From Paraflavitalea soli (GTDB lineage: Bacteria; Bacteroidota; Bacteroidia; Chitinophagales; Chitinophagaceae), in contig NZ_CP032157.1 of the NCBI RefSeq assembly GCF_003555545.1, positions 3,972,546 through 4,036,545 of the forward strand: 64,000 nucleotides of DNA, given 5' to 3'. How positions within the stretch are numbered: position 1 is the first letter of the stretch; each line of letters begins with the position of its first letter. The notes under the pieces were generated by a model, which had not been told where the DNA came from, searched no databases, and saw nothing but the letters and a program-made list of their open reading frames with translations. Of this stretch, positions 17,958 to 26,447 are shown piece by piece. Both the position numbers and the translations under genes were made by a program.

Positions 17958-18611
17958 TTAATTCATCTTCTTGCTTTCGTCGTAAGTCAGCTCACGATAG
18001 CCACTTTTGGGTATGTCAAACCTGGAAGCAGGCACCGGATTGAGGTTGATCTTGGACACGGTGTATTTAATGGTGAGTTTTCCCTGTACCAGTTCATATT
18101 CGAGGGGTAACCCGTTGAGGTTTTTGAACTGGGAGTCATAGTCTTTATTCTCCGGGATTATTTCTGAAGTATAGTATACGGTAAAGGTGGTACCATCGGC
18201 CAGTTTTGCTTCGGCTTTGGTACAGTTGTATCCTGCAATAACTTTTGTCTCCTTCGTATCAGTAAATGTCATTCCATTGTACCGTTTATTCTTTTCAGTC
18301 CAATTATCGGACGACATCCTGATCAGTATTTTCTGGCCGCTTACTTCCCGCAAAATGACGGCTGTCCCAGCTTTGGAATCATGAATGGTTGTGGAAGAAA
18401 ACAGGGCGCTAACCATTTCTGTGCGGCTCATGGAGCCTTTCAGGTATACGGTGGTCGTGGCGCCATCCAGGGCATCAGCCATTTTGGGCTCTTTGCTGCC
18501 GGATGAAATAGAAGCATCATATACGAGGGTCAGCTCAGAAACTTTCTTCTGCCCTACAGCAGTCAGCAGGAGGAGCAGGTTGAATGTGCAGAGAGCTATG
18601 TATTTTTTCAT
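17958..18611 (-). CDS. Secreted GLPGLI/DUF4412-like envelope protein
   Basis: A 217-residue protein with a signal peptide (about 1-20, ending AVGQ) and a beta-rich domain. The pattern SELTLVYDASI, MTFTDTKETKVIAGYNCTKAEA, FTVYYTSEIIP and LNGLPLEYEL resembles the GLPGLI and DUF4412 families of Bacteroidota periplasmic or outer-membrane-associated proteins. Function of these families is unknown. Assignment rests on motif layout only. Confidence 0.7.
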   Translation of the reverse strand: MKKYIALCTFNLLLLLTAVGQKKVSELTLVYDASISSGSKEPKMADALDGATTTVYLKGSMSRTEMVSALFSSTTIHDSKAGTAVILREVSGQKILIRMSSDNWTEKNKRYNGMTFTDTKETKVIAGYNCTKAEAKLADGTTFTVYYTSEIIPENKDYDSQFKNLNGLPLEYELVQGKLTIKYTVSKINLNPVPASRFDIPKSGYRELTYDESKKMN

Positions 18612-18740
18612 GTTAAGCCGGGTTGATGCGTTGACCTAAAGACGCGATAAGTAATGTGAACCGTTGCCTAAAATACCAACAACCAATCAATTTAAGATAC
18701 TATTGGCTTGATTTTTAACGAAATACTTTGCAGGAAAGTA

Positions 18741-18774
18741 TGAAAGTTGAAAAGTTGATGGGTTAACAGGTTGG
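18741..18774 (+). repeat. Degenerate GTTGAAAAGTTGA word repeat
   Basis: Irregular repeat of GTTGAAAAGTTGATGGGTTAAC-like words. A second, inverted copy lies at 18857-18884 and runs into the yidC stop region; the two flank the yidC terminator. Confidence 0.5.
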
Positions 18775-18799
18775 AAACACAGTAAATCCATCCATAAAA

Positions 18800-18825
18800 A
18801 ACCGGCTGGAAAGTACCAGCCGGTT
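18800..18825 (-). terminator. Terminator downstream of yidC
   Basis: Perfect 10-bp stem AACCGGCTGG / CCAGCCGGTT with a 6-nt loop, followed on the minus strand by a T-run. It lies about 58 nt past the yidC stop. Confidence 0.85.
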
Positions 18826-18882
18826 ATATATGTTGAACAATATTTCTATCCTTATAAACCAGTTAACTTTTCAACCTGTCAA

Positions 18883-20706
18883 CTACTTCTTCCCGCCCTG
18901 CTGTTTTGCCTTGGCTTCGGCCATTTTCTTCTGTGTTTCCTGCATCTGCTCCAATCGCTCTGCCCACTTTGATTTTGCCTTGGGCTTTTTACGGGCCACT
19001 TCAATCTTTGCTACCAGTTTATCATGGTTGATGATATAGTTCTGTATCACAAACTGCAGGATCAGGGTAATAATGTTAGAGACCGTGTAATACCATGTTA
19101 AGGCCGCCGGCAGTTTATTGAACACAAACAACAGGATGAAAGGGAAAATATAAGGCATGTATTTCAATGCCGGGTTGCCCTGATCGGGTGTCGATGACAT
19201 GTTGTAGAAAGAGATCAGGAAGCTGGTAAGACAGGCTGTAAGGGTAAACAAACTGATGTGGTTACCCAATCCCCATACTTCAAATGGGAACTTGAACAGA
19301 ATATCATAAGAAGCCAGGTTATGCGCCCACAGGAATTCTTCACCCCGCAATGAAATGTTGGAGTTGAAGAAGCTATAGAGGGCAAAGAAGATAGGGATCT
19401 GTAACAAGCTGGGTAAACAACCGGCAAACTGATTAACTCCGGCCTCACGCATAAACTTCATTTGCTCCATAGCAAACTGCTGCTGATCAGGGTATTTTTC
19501 TTTCAGTTTAGCTAAATCAGGTTTTAATATTTTCATCTTGGCACTGGTGAGGTAGCCAGGATACATTAAGGGAGAAGTACCTAACCTGATAAACAGGGTC
19601 AGTAACAGGATTACGATACCCATGCTGCCCACGAAGCTGTGGAAAAAGTTAAATACGGGCATAACAATGTACTTGTTGATGGGCCGTACAAAAGCATACA
19701 TATCCCTTCCCAGGTTGATGATCTTATCCATCTCGGGAACAGGCTGCGTCTTCAGTATGCGGTAATCGTTGGGGCCATAGTACAATTGCAATGGAACAAG
19801 GGCGTCGGCACCCAAGGGCAATTTTGCCTGGAGCGTAGTGGTTACATCGGCAATTCTATTGGTAGAATCAGCATGTCTTGACCACCTTACTTCGCCGGTA
19901 GTAAAGCCATTCTTCGCTGCCAGGGTAGTATTGAAGAATTGTTGTGATACGGCTATCCATTGTACCTGTTTGTCAAACTTCCTTTCAGACTTTGACATGA
20001 TGTAATCAAAATCATTATCAGCGTAATAACAGATGTTGGATTGAAGACGCTCATACTTCACATCGCTTTCATGTTGAACGGGCTGGTTTTGCCAGGTAAT
20101 GTTGAAAGCACCTTGCGTTAAGAGTTTATCTGCTCCGCCCATTTGTACATTCCAGTCGATGAGGTAATCGTTGGGCTTCAGTGTGAATTTGTGTATGAGT
20201 GTACCGTTGGGAAGGGGACGTTGAAAAGTGACTGTTTGGCTATTATCAGCATTCTTCACTATGTCTCCACCTAAGAAGTTCAGATCAGTCACCTGCATGG
20301 CCTGGTTGGGCGCAGCATTGATAGCGTATGATATTTTGTCGAAGGAAGTACCGTTCAATACAACCAGGTTGCTATCAACTGATTTATATTTCTTCAGTTC
20401 CACTTTACCGGGCTGACCACCCTTGGTAGTAAAAGTGACCTTAATAACTTCATTTTCGACGGTTACCAGTTTTTCCACTCCCTGCTCATTATTCAGGGTA
20501 GTATCATTACCCAGCACAGCTTTAATGGTAGCATCTTTTTGGGCTATAGCTGCCAGGGAATCCGCTGCCCTTTTAACCCTGGCAACAGAGTCTTCGTAAT
20601 GCTGCCGCTGCCCCTGTAACTCATGCGAGTTTTTGGTGGATATAAACAGGTAAACGAATAATAATCCCGCCAGTAATACAAAGCCAATGATCGTATTGCG
20701 ATCCAT
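18883..20706 (-). CDS. yidC: Membrane protein insertase YidC
   Basis: YidC inserts and folds inner-membrane proteins, alone or with SecYEG. The 607-residue product starts MDRNTIIGFVLLAGLLFVYL, the usual Bacteroidota N-terminus with the first membrane helix. A large periplasmic beta-domain follows (about 60-340), then the conserved insertase core (GSMGIVILLLTLFIRL, with the hydrophilic-groove Arg; MYPGYLTSAKMKILKPDL; AGCLPSLLQIPIFFALYSFF) and a basic C-terminal tail. The frame is open 150 nt upstream, but the promoter at 20736-20743 lies within it, so 20706 was chosen (20712 is a second in-frame ATG). It lies 200 nt downstream of pyrG, behind the pyrG terminator. Confidence 0.95.
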   Translation of the reverse strand: MDRNTIIGFVLLAGLLFVYLFISTKNSHELQGQRQHYEDSVARVKRAADSLAAIAQKDATIKAVLGNDTTLNNEQGVEKLVTVENEVIKVTFTTKGGQPGKVELKKYKSVDSNLVVLNGTSFDKISYAINAAPNQAMQVTDLNFLGGDIVKNADNSQTVTFQRPLPNGTLIHKFTLKPNDYLIDWNVQMGGADKLLTQGAFNITWQNQPVQHESDVKYERLQSNICYYADNDFDYIMSKSERKFDKQVQWIAVSQQFFNTTLAAKNGFTTGEVRWSRHADSTNRIADVTTTLQAKLPLGADALVPLQLYYGPNDYRILKTQPVPEMDKIINLGRDMYAFVRPINKYIVMPVFNFFHSFVGSMGIVILLLTLFIRLGTSPLMYPGYLTSAKMKILKPDLAKLKEKYPDQQQFAMEQMKFMREAGVNQFAGCLPSLLQIPIFFALYSFFNSNISLRGEEFLWAHNLASYDILFKFPFEVWGLGNHISLFTLTACLTSFLISFYNMSSTPDQGNPALKYMPYIFPFILLFVFNKLPAALTWYYTVSNIITLILQFVIQNYIINHDKLVAKIEVARKKPKAKSKWAERLEQMQETQKKMAEAKAKQQGGKK

Positions 20707-20735
20707 GTTCATTAGTACAAAATTTAGAGGAGGTG

Positions 20736-20743
20736 CAAAGATA
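20736..20743 (-). promoter_or_regulatory. yidC promoter, -7 element
   Basis: Minus-strand TATCTTTG, a full TAnnTTTG match, about 30 nt before the yidC ATG. No -33 TTG at the ideal distance. Confidence 0.6.
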
Positions 20744-20843
20744 GGGGGTTTCTGGTTGCTGGATATTGGTTTCTGATGCTGGTTTTGGCTTGCCAAAAAG
20801 GTTAACAGACTGGTAATAGGTCGGAAAAAGGCACAAAATATTA

Positions 20844-20886
20844 CGGCCCGTTGCATAATAGTAAGTAGCTATTATTCAACGGGCCG
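20844..20886 (-). terminator. Long two-step hairpin after pyrG
   Basis: Outer stem CGGCCCGTTG / CAACGGGCCG (10 bp), one mismatch, inner stem ATAATAG / CTATTAT (7 bp), 7-nt loop. On the minus strand it is followed by TAATATTTT. It begins about 20 nt after the pyrG stop and isolates pyrG from yidC. Confidence 0.88.
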
Positions 20887-20906
20887 CGTGAAAGCTGCGG
20901 TTTTTG

Positions 20907-22556
20907 TTATATCATTTCACTTTGCAGCAAAGGATTTTTGACGGCGCTTTTCTGGTCGGCGTATTCCTTGGCGGCTTTAATAAAGTGTACAAATAAAGGA
21001 TGGGGATTCTCTACGGTGCTTTTTAATTCAGGATGGTATTGCACACCAATAAAGAATGGATGGCGGGGCAGCTCTACGATCTCTACCAGGCCGCTTTCGG
21101 GATTCTTGCCACTGGCTATCATGCCGGCTTCTTCAAATCGCGTAAGATATTGATTATTAAACTCCCAGCGATGCCTGTGGCGTTCCGTAATAACCTCCCG
21201 GCCATAGATCCGGCGGGCAAGACTGCCTTCGAGGGTATGGCAGGTATAGGAACCGAGACGCATGGTACCACCTTTGGCGGTAACCTTCTTCTGCTCTTCC
21301 ATCAGGTCAATAACAGGATCGGGGGTATTGAGGTCCATTTCCGTAGAATGGGCCTTAGGCAATCCCAGGATATCACGTGCATATTCAATAACCGACATCT
21401 GCATGCCCAGACAAATACCAAAAAATGGCAGGTTGTTTTCGCGAGCATATTTGACAGCGACGATCTTTCCTTCCACACCGCGGTGTCCAAAGCCAGGGGC
21501 CACCAGCAAGCCATCCAGGTTGGCCAGTTTTTCGGCTACATTATCATCGGTAATGAATTCACTGTGTACATTGACTACCTGCACCTTGCATTCGTTAATG
21601 GCGCCTGCATGCACAAAGGCTTCGAGGATGGATTTATAGGCATCCTGCAGTTCAATATATTTTCCAATCAGGCCAATGGTAACCTGGCTCTTGGGGTATT
21701 TCAGCTTATCGAGGAACTCTTTCCAGCGATGGAGGTCTGGCTCATTTTGCAGGGTGATGTTGAGCTTTTTCATGCAAATGAGGTCCAGCTTTTCGCGCAT
21801 CATGGCCAGGGGCACTTCATAAATGGTAGGCGCATCGGCTGCTTCTATTACAGCCTCCTGTTTCACATTACAGAAGAGGGCAATTTTGCGGCGCAGATCG
21901 GGCGACAGGGGTCTTTCGGTTCTGCAAACGATGATATCGGGGTGCACACCTTCCTGGCTCAGCATTTTCACACTGTGCTGGGTAGGCTTGGTTTTCAATT
22001 CTTTAGCAGCCTTCAAATAAGGAATGAGGGTGAGGTGTACTACCACAGTATCTTCCTCGGGCAACTCCCATTGCAACTGACGCAGGGCCTCAATGAAAGG
22101 CAGGCTTTCAATGTCACCTACGGTACCACCTAACTCAGTGATAATAACGTCGTATTCATTGTTTTTGCCCAGTGCGAGCATTCTGCGCTTGATCTCGTCG
22201 GTGATGTGCGGGATTACCTGCACGGTCTTTCCGAGGAAGGCGCCTTCGCGTTCTTTGTTAATAACTGTCTGATAGATACGGCCTGTAGTTACATTGTTGG
22301 CCTGTGTGGTAAAGATGTTCAGGAAACGCTCATAGTGTCCTAAATCCAGGTCTGTCTCTGCTCCATCTTCCGTTACATAGCACTCACCGTGCTCGTAGGG
22401 GTTAAGTGTACCCGGATCAACGTTGATGTAGGGGTCAAACTTCTGAATAGTTACCCTTAATCCTCTTGCCTGCAATAGCTTAGCTAATGATGCGGCAATA
22501 ATCCCTTTTCCTAATGAAGAAGTTACGCCTCCTGTAACAAATATGTACTTGGCCAT
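20907..22556 (-). CDS. pyrG: CTP synthase
   Basis: Makes CTP from UTP, glutamine and ATP. The 549-residue protein has the N-terminal synthetase domain starting [17 protein letters not shown] (P-loop-like), with [21 protein letters not shown] and [19 protein letters not shown]-terminal class I glutamine amidotransferase domain has the nucleophile Cys in [10 protein letters not shown] and the His/Glu pair in [10 protein letters not shown]. Length is typical. A -7 element at 22787-22794 implies a long leader of about 220 nt. It ends at a strong hairpin terminator. Confidence 0.97.
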   Translation of the reverse strand: MAKYIFVTGGVTSSLGKGIIAASLAKLLQARGLRVTIQKFDPYINVDPGTLNPYEHGECYVTEDGAETDLDLGHYERFLNIFTTQANNVTTGRIYQTVINKEREGAFLGKTVQVIPHITDEIKRRMLALGKNNEYDVIITELGGTVGDIESLPFIEALRQLQWELPEEDTVVVHLTLIPYLKAAKELKTKPTQHSVKMLSQEGVHPDIIVCRTERPLSPDLRRKIALFCNVKQEAVIEAADAPTIYEVPLAMMREKLDLICMKKLNITLQNEPDLHRWKEFLDKLKYPKSQVTIGLIGKYIELQDAYKSILEAFVHAGAINECKVQVVNVHSEFITDDNVAEKLANLDGLLVAPGFGHRGVEGKIVAVKYARENNLPFFGICLGMQMSVIEYARDILGLPKAHSTEMDLNTPDPVIDLMEEQKKVTAKGGTMRLGSYTCHTLEGSLARRIYGREVITERHRHRWEFNNQYLTRFEEAGMIASGKNPESGLVEIVELPRHPFFIGVQYHPELKSTVENPHPLFVHFIKAAKEYADQKSAVKNPLLQSEMI

Positions 22557-22786
22557 AATATATGGTTAAATCAGTTTACAATGTTAAGCGTTGAACATGG
22601 CTATAGGATCAGGTATAAAACAATAAGCCATACACACATCGTTGGTGGTCCCTGCCAAATGGATGGAACAGGGTTACTTCGATGTCTGCATTATCTGGCG
22701 TACTACTTTTTGCTTGATTATTGTACCAGTCCGGTTATGACCAGCGGAAAACCACGTTAGGGGAATACTATTTCCTGAAGGTCATG

Positions 22787-22794
22787 CAAAGATA
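22787..22794 (-). promoter_or_regulatory. Candidate pyrG promoter (-7 element) with long leader
   Basis: Minus-strand TATCTTTG followed by CA, the most typical form of the Bacteroidota -7 element. The transcript would have about 220 nt (22557-22780) before the pyrG ATG. No clear hairpin or known riboswitch was recognised in that leader. Confidence 0.55.
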
Positions 22795-22878
22795 CAGCAA
22801 TTTTCTGGCTGATAAAAATCACAAAATAGTAATGTGGAAAAACTGGGAAATGTTACAAAATTGTAAGGGGCCGAGGTG

Positions 22879-23067
22879 CTATTTTAGTCGAATAAGGGTA
22901 AAATTATTATTCCATTGCCAGGTAGTCTGGGCGGGCTGCTTTTTTTCAGCAGTAACAGTAGTTTGGGGTGGTAATGCCTGGGGCCGGGTACTTTTTGCGG
23001 TATGCAAAAAACCTATTGCCACAACTTCCACCAGTAAGACGAATAAAGTAAACCTCTCACTTTTCAT
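22879..23067 (-). CDS. Possible small membrane protein
   Basis: A 62-codon frame beginning MKSERFTLFVLLVEVVAIGF: charged start, one hydrophobic helix (about 7-22), then a Pro/Thr-rich tail and NNNFTLIRLK. This order is credible for a small single-pass protein. The opposite strand is also open (22721-23170), but its product is a Cys/Trp/Lys-rich jumble and is judged a shadow. No family recognised. Same strand as pyrG, but it ends upstream of the candidate pyrG promoter. Confidence 0.42.
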   Translation of the reverse strand: MKSERFTLFVLLVEVVAIGFLHTAKSTRPQALPPQTTVTAEKKQPAQTTWQWNNNFTLIRLK

Positions 23068-23436
23068 AGTAAAATTGGATCTGGGAATTAAAGTAATTCT
23101 TAAACGAAGGAAGGCATTTTTTATTTCATATGCAAGTCTGGAGGCGGTTTTTATTGACATATTCGTATGAATACGCGGTTGGCAGCGATATTTTTACGAA
23201 TAACAAATGGCTATTATGGGACGCATTTGCATGATACCGCAGATATCTATGGCCTGTATTATATTTAAGTATCTGAGGCCGGGCAAAAGAGGGTTTTCAG
23301 TAAGTTTTCTGTACTTTAGTTGCAGATAGCCCCAGCTACCCCTGTTGATTGATCCCCTTATATAATATTGTTCAAAATCATAGCCTGTGAATGAGCCCAC
23401 CACTCATTTCATTAATTAACTGCTTAATTTTTCCGC

Positions 23437-24513
23437 ATGAACAGGCGTGTATTTTTTCTTATTGGGTGCTTGATGGCTTATGCAAGCAGCTTCTCCCAAA
23501 CCAAAGTATCAACAGCGCTCTCGCCTTCCAATAAAAGCAGGTATAAGGTTATTTATCCGGTGGCTGTTAAGAATGACCACCCTTCATTACTTCCTTTTTC
23601 GGGGATCGAGATCAGGGATATCCGTCCGGATACAACGAAACTGGGTTTCTATCGCTCTACGAAAGACAGGCATTCTTACAAATACCGGTTTGCCACGAAT
23701 ACAGCCGATGAGCTTACGGCCTTTCTGACGGATCATTTTCAGCAAAGCTTTACGCCTGGGTCCAATAATCGCCTGGTGATCTATATCAAGAAATTATGGT
23801 TGTCGGAATTCGATTCTGCAGAATTGAGTTTGCACAATACGCATGTGCGGAATGCCTGGCTCTACCTGAAAACGGAAATATATCTCCAATCACAGGATGC
23901 CTATTATCCCATTTACCGGTTTGATTCGGTGACTTATGCCCGGAAAAATAATGGCTACACCTCTGGCGGGTTTATCAGCACTACCCTATTGAATGCGCTG
24001 CAGGTACTTGACCGGACGGATTTTGCGAAAGTAATACAGAAAAGGAAGCTGGATCAGGCATCTGTCGATGCGTTCAATAACCTTGCAGTGGCCACCACTG
24101 CTTTCCCCAAGCCTGCAAAGGGAGTATATGTTTCTTTTGATGAATTCAAGAACGGACGTCCCTCCTGTACAGATTATGAAGTGCGGTTTGAATCCCTTGC
24201 CGATATTATCTATGTGAAAGCACCTGACGGGGTGGTTTATCCTAAAAGGAATGTATGGGGATTCAGTGATGGGGAAACTGTCTTTATCAGAATGGGCTCT
24301 AACTTCTTTCCCTTGTACAACCAGGAAAAGACCTGGGAATTCTATGGCACGGCTGCCATGGAGTTCAGGGCTCCCCGCATGCCCATTTTACCGGGAGCCG
24401 GATTGCCCATGATGATTGCTTCAGCAGGCGTTACAGAATTTACACAGTATGAAAAGCGACTGGTAAACTTACGAGCCTTCCAGGTTGATATGGAGAACGG
24501 GAAGTTTTATTAA
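23437..24513 (+). CDS. Secreted hypothetical protein
   Basis: A 358-residue protein with a signal peptide (about 1-20, ending SSFSQ). The mature part has mixed alpha/beta character, with FSGIEIRDIRPDTTKLGFY, NRLVIYIKKLWLSEFDS and a C-terminal domain VYVSFDEFKNGRPSCTDYEVR...DGVVYPKRNVWGFSDGETVFIRMG. No membrane helix apart from the signal, no sorting domain, no catalytic motif seen. Its stop codon overlaps the proC stop on the other strand (24510-24513). Confidence 0.8.
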   Translation: MNRRVFFLIGCLMAYASSFSQTKVSTALSPSNKSRYKVIYPVAVKNDHPSLLPFSGIEIRDIRPDTTKLGFYRSTKDRHSYKYRFATNTADELTAFLTDHFQQSFTPGSNNRLVIYIKKLWLSEFDSAELSLHNTHVRNAWLYLKTEIYLQSQDAYYPIYRFDSVTYARKNNGYTSGGFISTTLLNALQVLDRTDFAKVIQKRKLDQASVDAFNNLAVATTAFPKPAKGVYVSFDEFKNGRPSCTDYEVRFESLADIIYVKAPDGVVYPKRNVWGFSDGETVFIRMGSNFFPLYNQEKTWEFYGTAAMEFRAPRMPILPGAGLPMMIASAGVTEFTQYEKRLVNLRAFQVDMENGKFY

Positions 24514-25307
24514 TCCTTCGCTATTTTATCGTAGCTCGCTACGATACCTTTAATAAGTGATGAGCTGAATCCCTGGTGCTCCATTTCATTGAGACCGGCG
24601 ATGGTACATCCCTTGGGAGTGGTCACCTTATCAATTTCCTGTTCGGGGTGGGTACCTTTCTTCAGCAATAATTCTGCTGCCCCTTTTACAGTTTGTGCTG
24701 CAATAAGTGTGGCAGTAGCTGCATCAAAACCAATCTCAATACCGCCTTGTATATTGGCCCTGATGTAACGCATGGCATAAGCCGTACCACAGGCGCCTAA
24801 TACGGTAGCTGCATCCATGAGTTTTTCGTCAATCCACACTACCCTGCCGAGCTGGTTGAAAAGATCTTCTGTGTAGCTTACCTGTTCTTTGTTGACTTCA
24901 TGGGCTGCCAGGCAGGTCATGCTTTCCTGGATGGCAATGGCGGTATTGGGCATAGCCCTGATAACGGGAACTTTTTTACCTGCCGCTTTCAACAGCTGCT
25001 CAATAGTAATGCCGGTTACCACAGAGATCAATACGTGCTTTGCCGGATCGAGAGCCTCTTTGAGTTTGCCCAGCACATCATTGACCTGGAAGGGTTTTAC
25101 AGCCAGGATAACGAGGTTGGCAAACCGTACGGCTTCTACATTGTCATCACCCACCAATACCCCTTTCTGCTCGAGTGCGTGCAAGGTTTTGACATTGCGT
25201 TTGGTAATGAGGATATGCTCAGGTTTTGAAAAACCACTATTGATCAATCCTTCTGCAATGGCGGTGCCAAGGTTTCCGCCTCCTATGATGGCAATCTTAT
25301 TGTTCAT
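24510..25307 (-). CDS. proC: Pyrroline-5-carboxylate reductase
   Basis: Last step of proline synthesis, reducing pyrroline-5-carboxylate with NAD(P)H. The 265-residue protein starts MNNKIAIIGGGNLGTAIAEG, a Rossmann nucleotide-binding motif. It continues with VILAVKPFQV, PVIRAMPNTAIAIQESMTC and the C-terminal signature region VKGAAELLLKKGTHPEQEIDKVTTPKGCTIAGLNEME. The start at 25307 is preferred over 25328 because the Rossmann strand begins at once. It lies 17 nt after hldD on the same strand, so they probably share a transcript. Confidence 0.95.
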   Translation of the reverse strand: MNNKIAIIGGGNLGTAIAEGLINSGFSKPEHILITKRNVKTLHALEQKGVLVGDDNVEAVRFANLVILAVKPFQVNDVLGKLKEALDPAKHVLISVVTGITIEQLLKAAGKKVPVIRAMPNTAIAIQESMTCLAAHEVNKEQVSYTEDLFNQLGRVVWIDEKLMDAATVLGACGTAYAMRYIRANIQGGIEIGFDAATATLIAAQTVKGAAELLLKKGTHPEQEIDKVTTPKGCTIAGLNEMEHQGFSSSLIKGIVASYDKIAKD

Positions 25308-25324
25308 GGGAAAAGAGTTTGGAA

Positions 25325-26326
25325 TCAATAGTACTTACCAACAGCCAGGTAGTTGCGCACATAATCATCTACCCCGGCTTCCAGGGAATAAAAAGGTTTG
25401 GAATAACCAGCCTGGACGAGCTTGTGCATATTGGCTTCGGTAAAATACTGGTATTTATCACGAATGTCTTCGGGCATGTCGATGTACTGGATATTGGGCG
25501 CCTTGTCGAGGCCGGCGTAGGTCGACTTTACAAGGTCGTCAAAGCTGCGGGCCTTACCAGTACCTAAGTTATACAGGCCATTGGTCACCTTTGTTTGATG
25601 GCGGACAATGTATTGCTCCATGAGCCAGTAGCAAACATTGAGTACATCTTTCACATACACAAAATCACGTAATTGCTGACCATCTTTGAAGTCAGGTCGG
25701 TGTGATTTGAACAGTTTTACCAGGCCATCTTTTCGGATCTGGTTGAAGGAATGCCATATCACACTGGCCATACGACCCTTGTGGTATTCATTGGGACCGT
25801 ATACATTGAAGAATTTCAGGCCTGCCCAGAAAGGAGGTTGTGCTGACTGCTGCAAAGCCCATTTATCAAATTCATTCTTCGACACACCATAGGGGTTCAG
25901 AGGCTTGAGCTGATACGGCACTTCGTGATCATCATTATAGCCCAATTCGCCAGCACCATAGGTAGCAGCAGATGATGCATATACCAAGGGCACCTGGCGT
26001 TGTACGCAATAATTCCACACTTTTTGAGAATACTCCACATTGAGTTTCTGGTGTACTGCATAATCAAACTCGGTGGTATCGGTACGGGCACCTATATGGA
26101 AAATGAAATCAACGGGTGCTGACTGTTGATCTAACCATTCAAAGAAAAGATCACGCTCCACTTTCTCTTTATACGTCTTGCCTTCGAGGTTGGGCACTTT
26201 GTCTATACGGCTGAATTCATCTACCAGGATCAGGTTGTTGAATCCATGCTCATTTAAAAAACCTGCCAGGCAACTACCTATAAATCCTGCTGCTCCGGTT
26301 ACTACTATGGTTGATGCTTTGTTCAT
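25325..26326 (-). CDS. hldD: ADP-L-glycero-D-manno-heptose 6-epimerase
   Basis: Epimerises ADP-D-glycero-D-manno-heptose to the L form used in lipopolysaccharide core. The 333-residue short-chain dehydrogenase/reductase has the NADP motif VTGAAGFIGS, the HldD-type VDEFSRIDKVPNLEG, HIGARTDTTE, the catalytic YGVSK (Tyr-x-x-x-Lys, with SSAATYG before it) and FFNVYGPNEYHKGRMASV. The length and the DKVPNL/RTDTTE motifs separate it from GalE-type epimerases. proC follows 17 nt later. Confidence 0.92.
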   Translation of the reverse strand: MNKASTIVVTGAAGFIGSCLAGFLNEHGFNNLILVDEFSRIDKVPNLEGKTYKEKVERDLFFEWLDQQSAPVDFIFHIGARTDTTEFDYAVHQKLNVEYSQKVWNYCVQRQVPLVYASSAATYGAGELGYNDDHEVPYQLKPLNPYGVSKNEFDKWALQQSAQPPFWAGLKFFNVYGPNEYHKGRMASVIWHSFNQIRKDGLVKLFKSHRPDFKDGQQLRDFVYVKDVLNVCYWLMEQYIVRHQTKVTNGLYNLGTGKARSFDDLVKSTYAGLDKAPNIQYIDMPEDIRDKYQYFTEANMHKLVQAGYSKPFYSLEAGVDDYVRNYLAVGKYY

Positions 26327-26350
26327 TTGTTCACTTTTATCAATATAATG

Positions 26351-26400
26351 CTACAAAGCGGTAGCCCCTATGGGGCTAAATACACGCTTGACCTGCATTG
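26351..26400. repeat. Copy of the CTACAAAGC/AAATACAC element
   Basis: A unit starting CTACAAAGCGGTAGCCCC with a 7-bp hairpin (TAGCCCC-TAT-GGGGCTA) and then AAATACAC. The same layout occurs as three units at 51551-51685. It lies between purL and hldD. Confidence 0.65.
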
Positions 26401-26447
26401 CGATAAAGCAATAGACGCCAGAAGGCACTACTGCTGATGATTCATTA

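Noticed and set aside
21033-22133. 366-codon plus-strand frame
   Set aside because: Antisense to pyrG; the product has no domain logic, and pyrG is complete on the other strand.
22660-22720. Possible sigma-54 site (TGGCGT...TTGC) upstream of pyrG
   Set aside because: Spacing between GG and GC is three bases too long, and the orientation does not fit pyrG.
22721-23170. 149-codon plus-strand frame
   Set aside because: Composition is implausible (Cys/Trp/Lys-rich, no domain). The minus-strand 62-codon frame is a better candidate.
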